From positions 1 through 41,281 of the forward strand of contig DASWVC010000318.1 of assembly GCA_036401335.1 (NCBI GenBank): DNA of 41,281 nucleotides. Direction: 5' to 3'. Under the pieces are notes generated by a model. That model was given only the letters and a program-made list of their open reading frames with translations, was not told where the DNA came from and ran no database searches. Below are positions 7,439 through 15,622 of this stretch, in pieces; the first letter of the stretch is position 1; each line of letters begins with the position of its first letter. Position numbers and translations under genes: made by a program. Source of the stretch: DASWVC01 sp036401335. Its GTDB lineage: Bacteria; Verrucomicrobiota; Verrucomicrobiia; Chthoniobacterales; JAFAMB01.

Positions 7439-8272
7439 TTATCCCTTCACGGCGCCCGAGGTCAGGCCGGCGATGATGTGTTTTTGGGCGAGAAGGTAGA
7501 AGCCCACCGCCGGCGCGAGCGTCAGGCTCACGTAAGCCAATACTTTGCCCCAATCGGTTCCGTACTGCCCTTGGTACTGCATGATGCCGAGCGGCCAGGG
7601 GTACAACGCGTCGCGGTTGATCATCACGAGCGGCAACAGAAATCCGTTCCAACTGCCTACCAACGCCAGGACACCCACCGTGGCGAGAATCGGGCGCGAC
7701 AACGGCAGCGTGATCTGCCAGAAAATCCGCGGGTAACTGCAGCCGTCCATGAAGGCGGCCTCAAAAAGTTCCTTTGGCAGTTCGGCGAAAAACCCCTGCA
7801 ACAAAACCACCGCAAAACCGAGATTGAAAGCGACCTGCGGCAGGATAACCCCCCAGTACGTATCCAAAAGCCCCATGTCACGCACCCGGATGAAGACCGG
7901 CAGGACCGCCGTGGCGAACGGGAAGGTGAGTCCAAGGGCGAGGTAGTTGGCGATCCACTTTTTACCCGCAAACCGGAGGTGCGCCAGCACGAAGGCGGCC
8001 ATGGAACTTACCAGCAGCGTCAACGTCACGGTAAAAAAGGCGATGAAGGCGGAGTTGCCCAGCATCTGCCAGAACCGCGGGCTGCTGGCGATCGACACAT
8101 AATTTTCCGTCACCCACACCCGGGGCAGGCCGAAAGCGTTGGTGCGCAAGTCACCCGTGCTTTTGAAGCCTCCGATGACCGTGGCCCAAAGGGGTAGCAG
8201 GCACAGTCCGGCGGCAAGGAACAAGGTCAACCAGCGGTAGTACCCGAACAGGCCGGAGCGGATCGTCGTCAT
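7439..8272 (-). CDS. Carbohydrate ABC transporter permease, MalG type
   Basis: This 277-residue integral membrane protein has about six transmembrane segments. The family EAA loop reads EAAFMDGCSYPRIFWQITLP, the site that docks the ATPase subunit. The C-terminus AQKHIIAGLTSGAVKG is characteristic of the MalG/UgpE branch (binding-protein-dependent sugar permease CUT1). It starts 5 nt after the stop of the MalF-type partner and the two surely form one operon and one heterodimeric channel. No ATPase or substrate-binding protein gene accompanies them here. The sugar cannot be read from the sequence, although trehalose, maltose or another oligosaccharide would fit the ThuA neighbour. Confidence 0.93.
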   Translation of the reverse strand: MTTIRSGLFGYYRWLTLFLAAGLCLLPLWATVIGGFKSTGDLRTNAFGLPRVWVTENYVSIASSPRFWQMLGNSAFIAFFTVTLTLLVSSMAAFVLAHLRFAGKKWIANYLALGLTFPFATAVLPVFIRVRDMGLLDTYWGVILPQVAFNLGFAVVLLQGFFAELPKELFEAAFMDGCSYPRIFWQITLPLSRPILATVGVLALVGSWNGFLLPLVMINRDALYPWPLGIMQYQGQYGTDWGKVLAYVSLTLAPAVGFYLLAQKHIIAGLTSGAVKG

Positions 8273-8277
8273 GGTGC

Positions 8278-9315
8278 TTACCTCCTGCCCTTCTCGCGCA
8301 TAAAAAGTTGTTTGTAGAACATCATCACCAACACGCAGATGACAAAAAGGGTCACGCCGACGGCGCTGCCAAAGCCCACGCGCATGCGTTGGATCCCAAA
8401 GGTGTACAGGTACGAGACGGCCGAGTGGGTGGAGTTCGACGGTCCCCCGCCCGTGAGGGGGATGATCATGTCGAAAAACTGCAGCGAACCAAGCAGGCTG
8501 AAAAACAAGGAAAGCACCACGACCGGGCGCATCAACGGCAGCACAATGCGGAGGGTTGTCTGCCAGCGGCTGGCCCCGTCAATCTGGGCGGACTCAATCA
8601 CATCGTCCGGCACGCCCTGGCGTCCGGCGATGAACAAAGCCATGTGGAACCCGAAGTATTTCCAGACGACCACCAAAAGCAGGGCCGCCTCCGCCCAACC
8701 TTCCGTGGCGAGCACCTGGGGCGCTTCCTGGCCGAACCAGCGAAACACCACGGCGACCACCCCGTAGTTGCCGTCGTACATGTACCGCCAGATAAGGCCC
8801 GCGACCACCTCGCCCAGGATGTAAGGCAAAAAGAAAATGGCCCGAAACATCACGCTGGACCTGCGTTTGTCCGAGATAAGGAGCGCCAGCCCCAGCGCCA
8901 AAGGCACCTGGACGGCGGCTGACACGACCACCACCCAGAGGTTGTTTAGCAGGGAATGGTGGAAAATCGGGTCATGCCAGAGCCGCACAAAGTTGTCCAG
9001 GTTGACCCATCGGGACGGTGCACCATACCCGTTCCAATTGAAAAAGCTGTAATAGGCCGCCTCCAACACCGGCAGGGTGACGAACATCGTGAACACCACC
9101 AGGGCGGGCGGCAGGAACAGCAGGCAGGCCGTCAACTGGCCGGAAGGCGAAAAGGCCCGCACACGCCGCCGGGCAGGGGGCTTGGTGCCTGCAAGCTGCT
9201 CAACCTGACGTGCCTCGGACAAATCGGGCAAGTCGTCCGGACGGGCCGGAGACGAGGCCGTGGCCGCCGAGCGGTGCGCCGGATCACGACGAGGGGGGTC
9301 GACGGGAAAAGCCAT
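8278..9315 (-). CDS. Sugar ABC transporter permease, MalF/UgpA type
   Basis: This 345-residue membrane protein has an N-terminal hydrophilic extension of about 60 residues (proline- and arginine-rich) before the first helix LTACLLFLPPALVVFTMFV. It then has five further helices and the EAA loop ESAQIDGASRWQTTLRIVLP. It pairs with the MalG-type permease 5 nt downstream to form the channel of a CUT1 importer. The ATG at 9315 is used here; an internal start would shorten only the non-conserved extension. It is divergent from the MFS-HAD gene. Upstream lies a 14-bp inverted repeat that may be its operator. The absence of an adjacent substrate-binding protein is unusual for this class. Confidence 0.92.
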   Translation of the reverse strand: MAFPVDPPRRDPAHRSAATASSPARPDDLPDLSEARQVEQLAGTKPPARRRVRAFSPSGQLTACLLFLPPALVVFTMFVTLPVLEAAYYSFFNWNGYGAPSRWVNLDNFVRLWHDPIFHHSLLNNLWVVVVSAAVQVPLALGLALLISDKRRSSVMFRAIFFLPYILGEVVAGLIWRYMYDGNYGVVAVVFRWFGQEAPQVLATEGWAEAALLLVVVWKYFGFHMALFIAGRQGVPDDVIESAQIDGASRWQTTLRIVLPLMRPVVVLSLFFSLLGSLQFFDMIIPLTGGGPSNSTHSAVSYLYTFGIQRMRVGFGSAVGVTLFVICVLVMMFYKQLFMREKGRR

Positions 9316-9369
9316 GGGGGAAATCTTAGGTAAACCTTAACCGGTCGCAGCGGTTGGCCAGCTCGCGTT

Positions 9370-9383
9370 GCGGTTCAAACCGC
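9370..9383. promoter_or_regulatory. Inverted repeat upstream of the sugar permease operon
   Basis: GCGGTT and AACCGC are perfect 6-bp halves around CA, about 55 nt upstream of the permease start codon. The 11-mer GCGGTTCAAAC also occurs at 4325-4335, overlapping the start of the LacI gene. This suggests, but does not prove, a shared regulator-binding site. Confidence 0.35.
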
Positions 9384-9556
9384 GCCTGCTCACCCGCCCA
9401 ACCTGAGCGATCATGCCAGGAAACAGAATCGCCGTCTTTAGAAAAACAGAGATTGTTTGGAAAGGCGAAAAGAAGACGGGCACGAAAGCAGGTTCCGGTC
9501 TTAAGAAGGTGCGGTTCCGCGCGCCTTTTTGCGAGCGCAACGGCTCAGAGGAGGCT

Positions 9557-11647
9557 ATGGTGGCCGGCGTGGATTCGGCGGTTCAGGCCTTTCCCAGTTC
9601 CAGGCAACGGGTTCCCCTGCTAACCCGGCTCGGCATTCCGCGCTCACTCGCGCCGGGCTACGTCGGGCTGTTGGTGTTCATGATGGGTGACGGCGTGGAA
9701 TCCGGCTACCTGGCCCCTTTTCTGGCCGGCGGAGGGTTCTCCCAGGAAAAAATCGCGCTGATGTTTACACTTTACGGGGCGGCGGCCACGGTGGCCGCGA
9801 GGTTTTCCGGAGTGCTGGCCGACGCCTGGGGCCCGCGTCTCGTGATGTGGATCGGACTTTTGATCTGGACCGTCTTCGAGACGTTATTCCTGGGCTTTGC
9901 ACTGCCGAGGCAAGACTTTGCCGCCATCCTCACGAGCTACGGCCTGCGGGGGTTCGGCTACCCTTTGTTTGCGTACGGGTTCCTGGTGCTCATCACGAAC
10001 GCGACTCCTCCGAGACAACTTGGCCAGGCGGTAGGATGGTTCTGGTTCGCTTTCAGCGCAGGACTCCCGACCCTCGGCTCTGCGTTGGCCAGCTTGCTTA
10101 TCCCTTCCGTAGGGCAGTACGCCACGCTTTGGGGTTCGCTCGCACTGGTGATTGCCGGCGGTTTGGTTGCCCTTGCCGGGCTGCCGGAAATGGCAAAACG
10201 CCCGTTGGTGGCTGCGCCGGATGGAAAATTTCCCGGATCTCTCTTCTCCAGCATCAGCATCGCCTGGACTAAACCGAAGACGGCCATCGGGTGCATCGTG
10301 CGCATGATCAACAGTGCCCCGCAATTCGGGTTCCTGGTGTTCCTGCCCAGCTTTTTTACCCAGGTTGTCGGGTTGCGCCTGAGCCAGTGGTTGCAGCTGC
10401 TGAGCTACATGTTTTTGAGCAACATCATCGGCAACTTGCTGGCCGGCATTGTCGGCGACAGACTTGGCTGGCGGCAAACTGTGGCCTACGTAGGCGGGAT
10501 CGGCTGTGCGATTACGACGCTGCTCTTGTACTATGTTCCTGACGCCCACCGGGGGAACTTTGGGTTGGCGGTCATCGTGGCCAGCCTGTACGGCCTGACC
10601 CTTGCCGGATACGTCCCGCTTTCCGCCATCATGCCGTGCTTGGCACCGGAAAACAAAGGGGCGGCCATCTCGATGCTGAATCTCGGGGCGGGCGCCAGCG
10701 CATGGCTCGGTCCGGCCATTGTGGCGACCTGCATCGGTCCACTCGGAGTTAAAGGGGTAATGTGGATTTTCGCCGTGCTCTATGCGATCAGCGCATTCCT
10801 TGCGTTGTTACTCACCTTGCCGGCCGAGGTGGACGCGCCCGCAATCAGGTGGGGTGGCCTTGGCGGCGCTGCCTTTGGCGCCTCTGCCTGCCTCGTCGGG
10901 CATTCACCCACAATGGCCAACCTGGCCGACCAGGATGGAGTCGACCTGGTCCTCTTCGACCTTGGAGGCACCATCTACGACGACGCAACGTACACCCGGG
11001 CCCTGCTTCGTGCGGTTCATGAAATCAACCCGAGCGTCCGCGAGGATGAATTCTGGGCGGTGTACGACGCTGAGCGAATGCGGGCGTCGGGATCGTTGCG
11101 TACGGCGATCGCAAACCATTTCGTGCCGCATGGAGATCGCGAAAGGTTGACCGCCCTCGCCCGCAACTATTGGGAGTACCCTGCCTCCGCACTTTACCCG
11201 GACGTGAAACCGGCGTTGAAAGCGATGAGCGCAAAATTCAAACTAGGGCTGGTGGCCAATTCGGGTCAGGCAGCGTTGAAAGCGTTGCGCCGGGATGGCT
11301 TGTATGAACTCTTCAGCGCCGTTGCCCTCGCCGATTTTGTCGGGGTGGAAAAACCGTCCGAAGAAATCTTTCGCCATGCCCTGAACCAGGCCAGGGTGCC
11401 AGCACACCGGGCCGTGCACGTCGGGAACCGGTTGGAGAGCGACATCCGGCCGGCTCAACGGCTCGGGATGCGGGCCGTCTGGCTCCTGCGCGGCGATGCT
11501 CCACCGGCACCAACCCTGGAACAACTGGCTGAACCCGATGCGGTGATCACCTCCCTGGTAGGCCTGCCAACGGCCCTGTCCAGGTTGATGCAAGACGAAA
11601 GCAGCGCGGTGCAAAGCGCTGCCTTCCCTTCCCTTATATCCGGTTAG
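9557..11647 (+). CDS. MFS transporter fused to a HAD-superfamily phosphatase
   Basis: One uninterrupted frame encodes two domains (about 696 residues from ATG 9557). Residues about 1-440 are a 12-helix MFS permease (GYVGLLVFMMGDGVESGYLA, GLRGFGYPLFAYGFLVL, ENKGAAISMLNLGAGASAWLG). Residues about 460-690 are a HAD domain. Its motif I is LVLFDLGGTIYDD with Gly at the usual second Asp, as in several C1-cap HADs. Motif II is LVANSG, motif III KPSEEIF and motif IV HVGNRLESDI. The frame is open from ATG 9413, but a ribosome-binding site AGAGGAGG (9547-9554) precedes ATG 9557 and GTG 9560, and the 48 earlier residues look non-homologous. GTG 9560 has the better spacing. An in-frame ATG at 10913, with no clear ribosome-binding site, could give a separate HAD protein. 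The transported and hydrolysed substrates are unknown; import of a phosphorylated or to-be-dephosphorylated sugar is inference. Confidence 0.87.
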   Translation: MVAGVDSAVQAFPSSRQRVPLLTRLGIPRSLAPGYVGLLVFMMGDGVESGYLAPFLAGGGFSQEKIALMFTLYGAAATVAARFSGVLADAWGPRLVMWIGLLIWTVFETLFLGFALPRQDFAAILTSYGLRGFGYPLFAYGFLVLITNATPPRQLGQAVGWFWFAFSAGLPTLGSALASLLIPSVGQYATLWGSLALVIAGGLVALAGLPEMAKRPLVAAPDGKFPGSLFSSISIAWTKPKTAIGCIVRMINSAPQFGFLVFLPSFFTQVVGLRLSQWLQLLSYMFLSNIIGNLLAGIVGDRLGWRQTVAYVGGIGCAITTLLLYYVPDAHRGNFGLAVIVASLYGLTLAGYVPLSAIMPCLAPENKGAAISMLNLGAGASAWLGPAIVATCIGPLGVKGVMWIFAVLYAISAFLALLLTLPAEVDAPAIRWGGLGGAAFGASACLVGHSPTMANLADQDGVDLVLFDLGGTIYDDATYTRALLRAVHEINPSVREDEFWAVYDAERMRASGSLRTAIANHFVPHGDRERLTALARNYWEYPASALYPDVKPALKAMSAKFKLGLVANSGQAALKALRRDGLYELFSAVALADFVGVEKPSEEIFRHALNQARVPAHRAVHVGNRLESDIRPAQRLGMRAVWLLRGDAPPAPTLEQLAEPDAVITSLVGLPTALSRLMQDESSAVQSAAFPSLISG

Positions 11648-11746
11648 GCCGGGTGCAGCAGACCACCGACCCCGGCTTGAAAACCAAATTCGCCTTGTTC
11701 AACCATAAAGCAGGATCACCACGGCCGTCCTGCAACCGCAGGTGCC

Positions 11747-11935
11747 CTAAACCACGGGCCCCCTTCCTCCCCTCCCCGAGATAAAGGAAATAATCAGGAA
11801 GATAATCGCGATCACGAGAAGAACATGCGCGATCCAACTCGCTTCACCCGCAATCCCGCTGAATCCAAACAACTCGGCGATGATGGCGACCACCAAAAAA
11901 ATCAGCGCGTACCTTAACATAGTTGCGAAAGACAT
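11747..11935 (-). CDS. DUF1328 small membrane protein (YtjA-like)
   Basis: This 62-residue protein has two transmembrane helices (MLRYALIFLVVAIIAELFGFSG and IAHVLLVIAIIFLIISFI) joined by the IAGEASWIAH turn. This is the DUF1328 pattern. Family members are tiny inner-membrane proteins, often stress-induced, of unknown function. An upstream in-frame ATG at 11959 would add eight residues. The ATG at 11935 is preceded by GGTGGAAACAGG and gives the usual length. It diverges from the OsmC gene, which has a plausible stress-responsive context, and is convergent with the MFS-HAD gene. Confidence 0.85.
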   Translation of the reverse strand: MSFATMLRYALIFLVVAIIAELFGFSGIAGEASWIAHVLLVIAIIFLIISFISGRGGRGPVV

Positions 11936-11984
11936 ACCTGTTTCCACCGAAACGGGCACCTAAATTTTGCGCCGCGGCCGAATT

Positions 11985-12013
11985 TTGACGTTTAAACTCT
12001 GAAACCATACATT
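11985..12013 (+). promoter_or_regulatory. Sigma70-like promoter of the OsmC gene
   Basis: TTGACG (11985-11990) matches the -35 consensus at 5/6 and TACATT (12008-12013) matches the -10 at 4/6, with the optimal 17-nt spacer. The inferred start near 12020 leaves a leader of about 10 nt that contains the TAAGG ribosome-binding site just before ATG 12030. Confidence 0.5.
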
Positions 12014-12029
12014 ACGCCCGTTTTAAGGC

Positions 12030-12518
12030 ATGCGTCACAAGATCCACCGGTATGAGGGGAAAGTGGTTTGGACCGGCAACCTCGGTCAAGGTACGGCCGG
12101 CTACACGGTCTACAGTCGAGACCACGAGATTGGTGGTCTTGAAAAACGACACCGGATTCTCGGTTCCTCGGATCCGGCCTTTCGTGGGGATCCCGCGCGC
12201 TACAATCCGGAAGAGCTCTTGGTGAATGCACTCTCCACGTGTCACATGCTTTGGGTGCTTCACCTCTGTGCAGAAGCTGGCGTTCGTGTCCTCGCTTACG
12301 AAGACACCCCGGTGGGAACCATGATGGAGACGGCGGACGGCGGAGGCCGGTTCACTCAGGTGATGCTGCACCCCCGGATGGTCGTAGCGCCCGGAGACGA
12401 CCTTCAGAAAGCGGAACTCGCCCATGATCGCGCCCATGAGCTTTGCTTTCTGGCCCGCTCCATGGGATTTCCCGTCGATCATGAGCCTGAGGTCCTGAGC
12501 GCGGTTCCCAGGGACTGA
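12030..12518 (+). CDS. OsmC family peroxiredoxin-like protein
   Basis: This 162-residue protein is an OsmC/Ohr-fold thiol peroxidase. The two redox cysteines are both present: Cys71 in NALSTCHMLWVL and Cys139 in AHELCFLARSMG. In the family they reduce organic hydroperoxides through a dithiol or disulfide cycle. The N-terminal strand RYEGKVVWTGNLGQGT and the substrate loop RYNPEELL, with the conserved Pro-Glu-Glu, also match. The ATG at 12030 follows TAAGG closely. The sequence is closer to the general OsmC group than to Ohr, whose active-site block differs. It probably protects the cytosol from peroxides. It stands alone with its own promoter, divergent from the DUF1328 gene. Confidence 0.93.
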   Translation: MRHKIHRYEGKVVWTGNLGQGTAGYTVYSRDHEIGGLEKRHRILGSSDPAFRGDPARYNPEELLVNALSTCHMLWVLHLCAEAGVRVLAYEDTPVGTMMETADGGGRFTQVMLHPRMVVAPGDDLQKAELAHDRAHELCFLARSMGFPVDHEPEVLSAVPRD

Positions 12519-12659
12519 GGCCCGCCGAGGCGCTGCGGGAAAGCGCCGGGGATGGTCGTAACTGGGGGTAAGAGGCGTTGGCGAGCGGCTTTTTATGTGT
12601 ACATTTGAACACGTATACGGTACCGGGTTTATGCTGCAAAGACTCGGTTTTTATTACCT

Positions 12660-13625
12660 ATGGTGGAATCGCGATACCGAACGTTTCATTACAAAACAGT
12701 CCGGCTTCCCGGGTTGGCTTCCGCGCAAGAGTTGCTGGAGCAGGCCATGCGGGAAGAGGTCCAAATTGGTGAACGTAAAGAATACGTTGAACGCACGGCC
12801 CAAACGCGGTTTATCACCTTAACGCAGGCAACCGGTGGATTGGTGTGCGGAACGGCGGTCGTGTACACCCAGGGCAATCACCAGGCGATGGTGGCCGTCG
12901 ATGACACCTTGCACGAGGTATCGGTGCACCAGATTGCGCCTCCGGAAGATGGCAAGGGCCGCCGGAACGAGTTTGTGGAAGGCACCCTGTTTTTCGGGTT
13001 GCGGGGCAACCACGTGGTTCTGGTGCAATCGGCCTCCTTCAAAGCCTTGCAATTCGAGGAACACCTGAACTGGCTGCTCCGAAAGGCGCGGCTCGCCAAG
13101 TTCGGACCCTTGGCGATCTTTGACGTGCCACCAGCCGCGCTTGGAGCCGGCGGCTGGCGGGGAGTAAAAAGCATCACCTTGAAGACTCCGGTCAGTGCAG
13201 TCTTGGAGTTGCCGTGGAGAGAACTTCCCGTTGCAGGCACCTGCAACGGCTCCGGCAAGGGTTGGGACATCCTGTGCCGCGTGCTTGAGGTCCTTGACGC
13301 GGCCTCCAGCGAAGGCTTTTGCCTGGATCAACTCCTGCCGGGACCCGACGTGGAACTCGTCTTTCAGGTCCGGCACAAGGGGCGAGGCTCGAAAGGAAGC
13401 CGGACGCTTGATGAACTGGCTGCGCTGTTCAGCCATTTGGAAGACGAAGCGGTTGCCATCGAAATCGACGTTCCGAGCCTGGGCCGGGTAGGTCGGGAAC
13501 AACTGCAGATCAGACAAAGTTTTCGCGTTCCGGCCGATGGCGGCCTGCCCGACGCGACTGCTGTATTCGCCAAGATGCAGGACTGGTTGGAAACCCTTTT
13601 GGAAACGGATATGATCAAGGCATGA
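12660..13625 (+). CDS. Hypothetical protein, first gene of an ATGA-coupled pair
   Basis: I do not recognise this 321-residue protein. It has no signal peptide or transmembrane segment, so it is probably cytosolic. The N-terminal half (1-150) is beta-rich and reads like a conserved domain (RYRTFHYKTVRLPGLASAQELL, VSVHQIAPPEDGKGRRNEFVEGTLFFGLRGNHVVLVQS, FEEHLNWLLRKARL). The C-terminal half is mixed alpha/beta and ends in a helix (FAKMQDWLETLLETDMIKA). Its stop codon overlaps the start of a four-helix membrane protein gene by 4 nt, indicating translational coupling and probably a physical or functional pair. The upstream 60 bp are locally AT-rich with a GTGT/ACAC dyad. A soluble sensor with a membrane partner is a layout seen in several phage-defence systems, but nothing in the sequence proves that role. 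Confidence 0.75.
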   Translation: MVESRYRTFHYKTVRLPGLASAQELLEQAMREEVQIGERKEYVERTAQTRFITLTQATGGLVCGTAVVYTQGNHQAMVAVDDTLHEVSVHQIAPPEDGKGRRNEFVEGTLFFGLRGNHVVLVQSASFKALQFEEHLNWLLRKARLAKFGPLAIFDVPPAALGAGGWRGVKSITLKTPVSAVLELPWRELPVAGTCNGSGKGWDILCRVLEVLDAASSEGFCLDQLLPGPDVELVFQVRHKGRGSKGSRTLDELAALFSHLEDEAVAIEIDVPSLGRVGREQLQIRQSFRVPADGGLPDATAVFAKMQDWLETLLETDMIKA

Positions 13626-14170
13626 CTTGGCTGGTCCGCGCGATCATTACGGTGGTCGCCGGATGGTTGTGCATGCAACTGGGGCGTTCCTTCGTCGGCC
13701 TGCCGTCCTCGCCGACCGCGGCCGATTTTCAGTTTTCCGGGTTGCTCATCATGGGTGGGAATGTGCTTTTCTCGGTCTTGGATTTTTACCTGACGCAGTT
13801 CAACCAGCGCACTGAACAGCTTGCCGGTGTCCCCCATGCCCCTGCAAGGTTGGCCCGGCAACTCCGTCAGCAAACCCAGCGGGCTCGACGGCACATTTCG
13901 CTGGTGGTGACTGCCGCCACGGTGCTGAAAGGCTCCGGGGCAATGTGCGGCCTGCTGATTACCCAGCGGGCCCTCGCGCCTGCCCACTATTTCGTTGCGC
14001 GCGACCTCGGCTTTTTCACCTTGGGCGCTGGGCTGCCTACCGTCATCATCCTTTGGCGGTCGGTCCGGAAAGCAGAGGCGGTTTTGGAAGGGACCACCTG
14101 CCTTTTGGAAGACGATCGCGACCGCCGGGCCGACCTGGAGGCGATCCGGCTGAACCGGAACGACGGCTGA
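13622..14170 (+). CDS. Hypothetical four-helix membrane protein, second gene of the coupled pair
   Basis: This 182-residue protein has four predicted transmembrane segments, at about 5-22, 36-57, 93-113 and 127-147. A basic cytoplasmic or periplasmic loop lies between helices 2 and 3 (RLARQLRQQTQRARRH), and the tail is charged (DDRDRRADLEAIRLNRNDG). I recognise no family. The ATG overlaps the previous stop as ATGA (13622-13625), so both proteins are likely made in a fixed ratio. It is convergent with the sugar phosphotransferase gene 57 nt away. It might be a membrane effector, anchor or channel gated by the upstream protein; this is inference. Confidence 0.75.
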   Translation: MTWLVRAIITVVAGWLCMQLGRSFVGLPSSPTAADFQFSGLLIMGGNVLFSVLDFYLTQFNQRTEQLAGVPHAPARLARQLRQQTQRARRHISLVVTAATVLKGSGAMCGLLITQRALAPAHYFVARDLGFFTLGAGLPTVIILWRSVRKAEAVLEGTTCLLEDDRDRRADLEAIRLNRNDG

Positions 14171-14227
14171 GGCAAGTGCCTCTCCGGCGCAGGGGTTTTG
14201 TCTCGGCAGGCAAGCCCTCCCTGCGGG

Positions 14228-15622
14228 TCAGCAGGCTGTCTTAGGCGGAAAGAGCACCTGGCGGGCAGTCTCGAGGATGATGGCGAAATCGCGCCAGATC
14301 GACCAGCGCTCGATGTAATCGAGGTCGAACCGCACCCGGGTCTCGATGTCTGCATCGGTCTTGGCCTCTCCACGGCAGCCCCGCACCTGGGCACAACCGG
14401 TGATGCCCGGTTTCACAAAAGCGCGCACGTGATAGGACTCAATGGCCCGGCAAAACCTCCGGTTGTGGATGATCATGTGTGGCCGGGGGCCCACCACGCT
14501 CATTTCTCCCCGTAGAACGTTCAGAAACTGCGGAATCTCGTCCAGGCTTGTTTGACGCAAAAACCGCCCAAAAGAAAAAACCCGCGAATCTCGCAAACCC
14601 GCTTGGCGCGCGTGAGCACGCCTGACCGAATGCATGCTCCGGAACTTTACGATGCGGAATGGATGGTTGTCGTGTCCCGACCGGGTCTGACGGTAAAAGA
14701 GCGGACCAGGCGATTGCAGGCGTTGCGCCAGCCACACGACGGCGATCAAGGGCGGCAGGAGCAAACCGACTACCAGAGTGGCCAGCGCAAGGTCTAAGCC
14801 ACGCTTGATGAGACGGTTGAAAGGATCTTCAAGCGGCTCTTTCATGACATCGATCACGTCGACGCCGCAGAGGCGCGACTGCGTGACCGGGCGTTCGAAA
14901 AATTCACCCAGGCCATTGACCACCAACAGCCGCAAACCCAGGCGGTTGCACAAAGCCATCAGCCCCAGGACAACCTCCCGGCGATCCGGCAAACCCAATA
15001 ACACCACCTGTCCAATGCGCTCACGCCGGATCACGCGCTCCAGAAGCACAAAGGTGTCCGGCACGGTCGAAATCACCTCGCCAAAGCCTTGGAGAAAGCA
15101 GGTGAACTCCACCCCGAAAGCGGCCATCTGAGCGCGCCAACCATCAAGCCGCTCCACTTTGTCCAAAGATCCGACCAACAAAGCCCGTTGACGGTAGTGC
15201 TTCCGAAAAAATCGTCGATGCAGGAAACCCGGGATAAATCGGTGACAGAAAAAAAAGACGACGTACAAGAGGGGCAGAAAACTGAAAAGGAACGCCCTGG
15301 AGATGGCGACATCCTTCGTTGCTGCCATGAGCAGCAGGATGCCTGAGCCTACGGCCGTACAATTCACCAGCGCGGCGCCATGGTTGCTCCGGGCGTCGCA
15401 ACTCAAAACGTGGCCGATGTGGTAGCTCGCACGCACAGCCGCTCCTGCCAGCGCCACCAACGCCACTGCATTGTAAATGACGTACTGGCCGAAGTTGAAC
15501 CCGCCGCTTGGGAACCGGACGCCTCGAAGGCAGAAAAGGTAGATCCAGAAGAAAAGGGTCAACGCCCCTGCCAGGAAACAATAGTAAACGTGGTTTAGCC
15601 CCCTGACGCGGTAGGAAAGCAT
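14228..15622 (-). CDS. Polyprenyl glycosylphosphotransferase (WcaJ/WbaP family)
   Basis: This protein transfers a sugar-1-phosphate from a nucleotide sugar to undecaprenyl phosphate, the first membrane step of exopolysaccharide assembly. It is 464 residues from ATG 15622 and 476 from TTG 15658. The N-terminus has about four or five hydrophobic segments. A CoA-binding-like Rossmann domain follows (RALLVGSLDKVERL, IGQVVLLGLPDRREV). The C-terminal bacterial sugar transferase domain begins with KRGLDLALATLVVGLLLPP and contains SPGPLFYRQTRSGHDNHPF, IVKFRSMH, RFLRQTSLDEIPQFLNVLRG and MSVVGPRPH. I prefer ATG 15622, which has GCGAAG upstream. The 5' end overlaps the next gene by about 28 nt, suggesting an operon. 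No other EPS genes are here, so it probably serves a remote cluster. Confidence 0.93.
   Translation of the reverse strand: MLSYRVRGLNHVYYCFLAGALTLFFWIYLFCLRGVRFPSGGFNFGQYVIYNAVALVALAGAAVRASYHIGHVLSCDARSNHGAALVNCTAVGSGILLLMAATKDVAISRAFLFSFLPLLYVVFFFCHRFIPGFLHRRFFRKHYRQRALLVGSLDKVERLDGWRAQMAAFGVEFTCFLQGFGEVISTVPDTFVLLERVIRRERIGQVVLLGLPDRREVVLGLMALCNRLGLRLLVVNGLGEFFERPVTQSRLCGVDVIDVMKEPLEDPFNRLIKRGLDLALATLVVGLLLPPLIAVVWLAQRLQSPGPLFYRQTRSGHDNHPFRIVKFRSMHSVRRAHARQAGLRDSRVFSFGRFLRQTSLDEIPQFLNVLRGEMSVVGPRPHMIIHNRRFCRAIESYHVRAFVKPGITGCAQVRGCRGEAKTDADIETRVRFDLDYIERWSIWRDFAIILETARQVLFPPKTAC

Noticed and set aside
9413..9556. N-terminal extension of the MFS-HAD frame
   Set aside because: The 48 residues are basic and non-hydrophobic without similarity to MFS starts, and a good AGAGGAGG ribosome-binding site directly precedes 9557/9560.
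11710..11733. GCAGGA...TCCTGC hairpin between MFS-HAD and DUF1328 genes
   Set aside because: A short stem with a 12-nt loop and no T-run; too weak to call a terminator.
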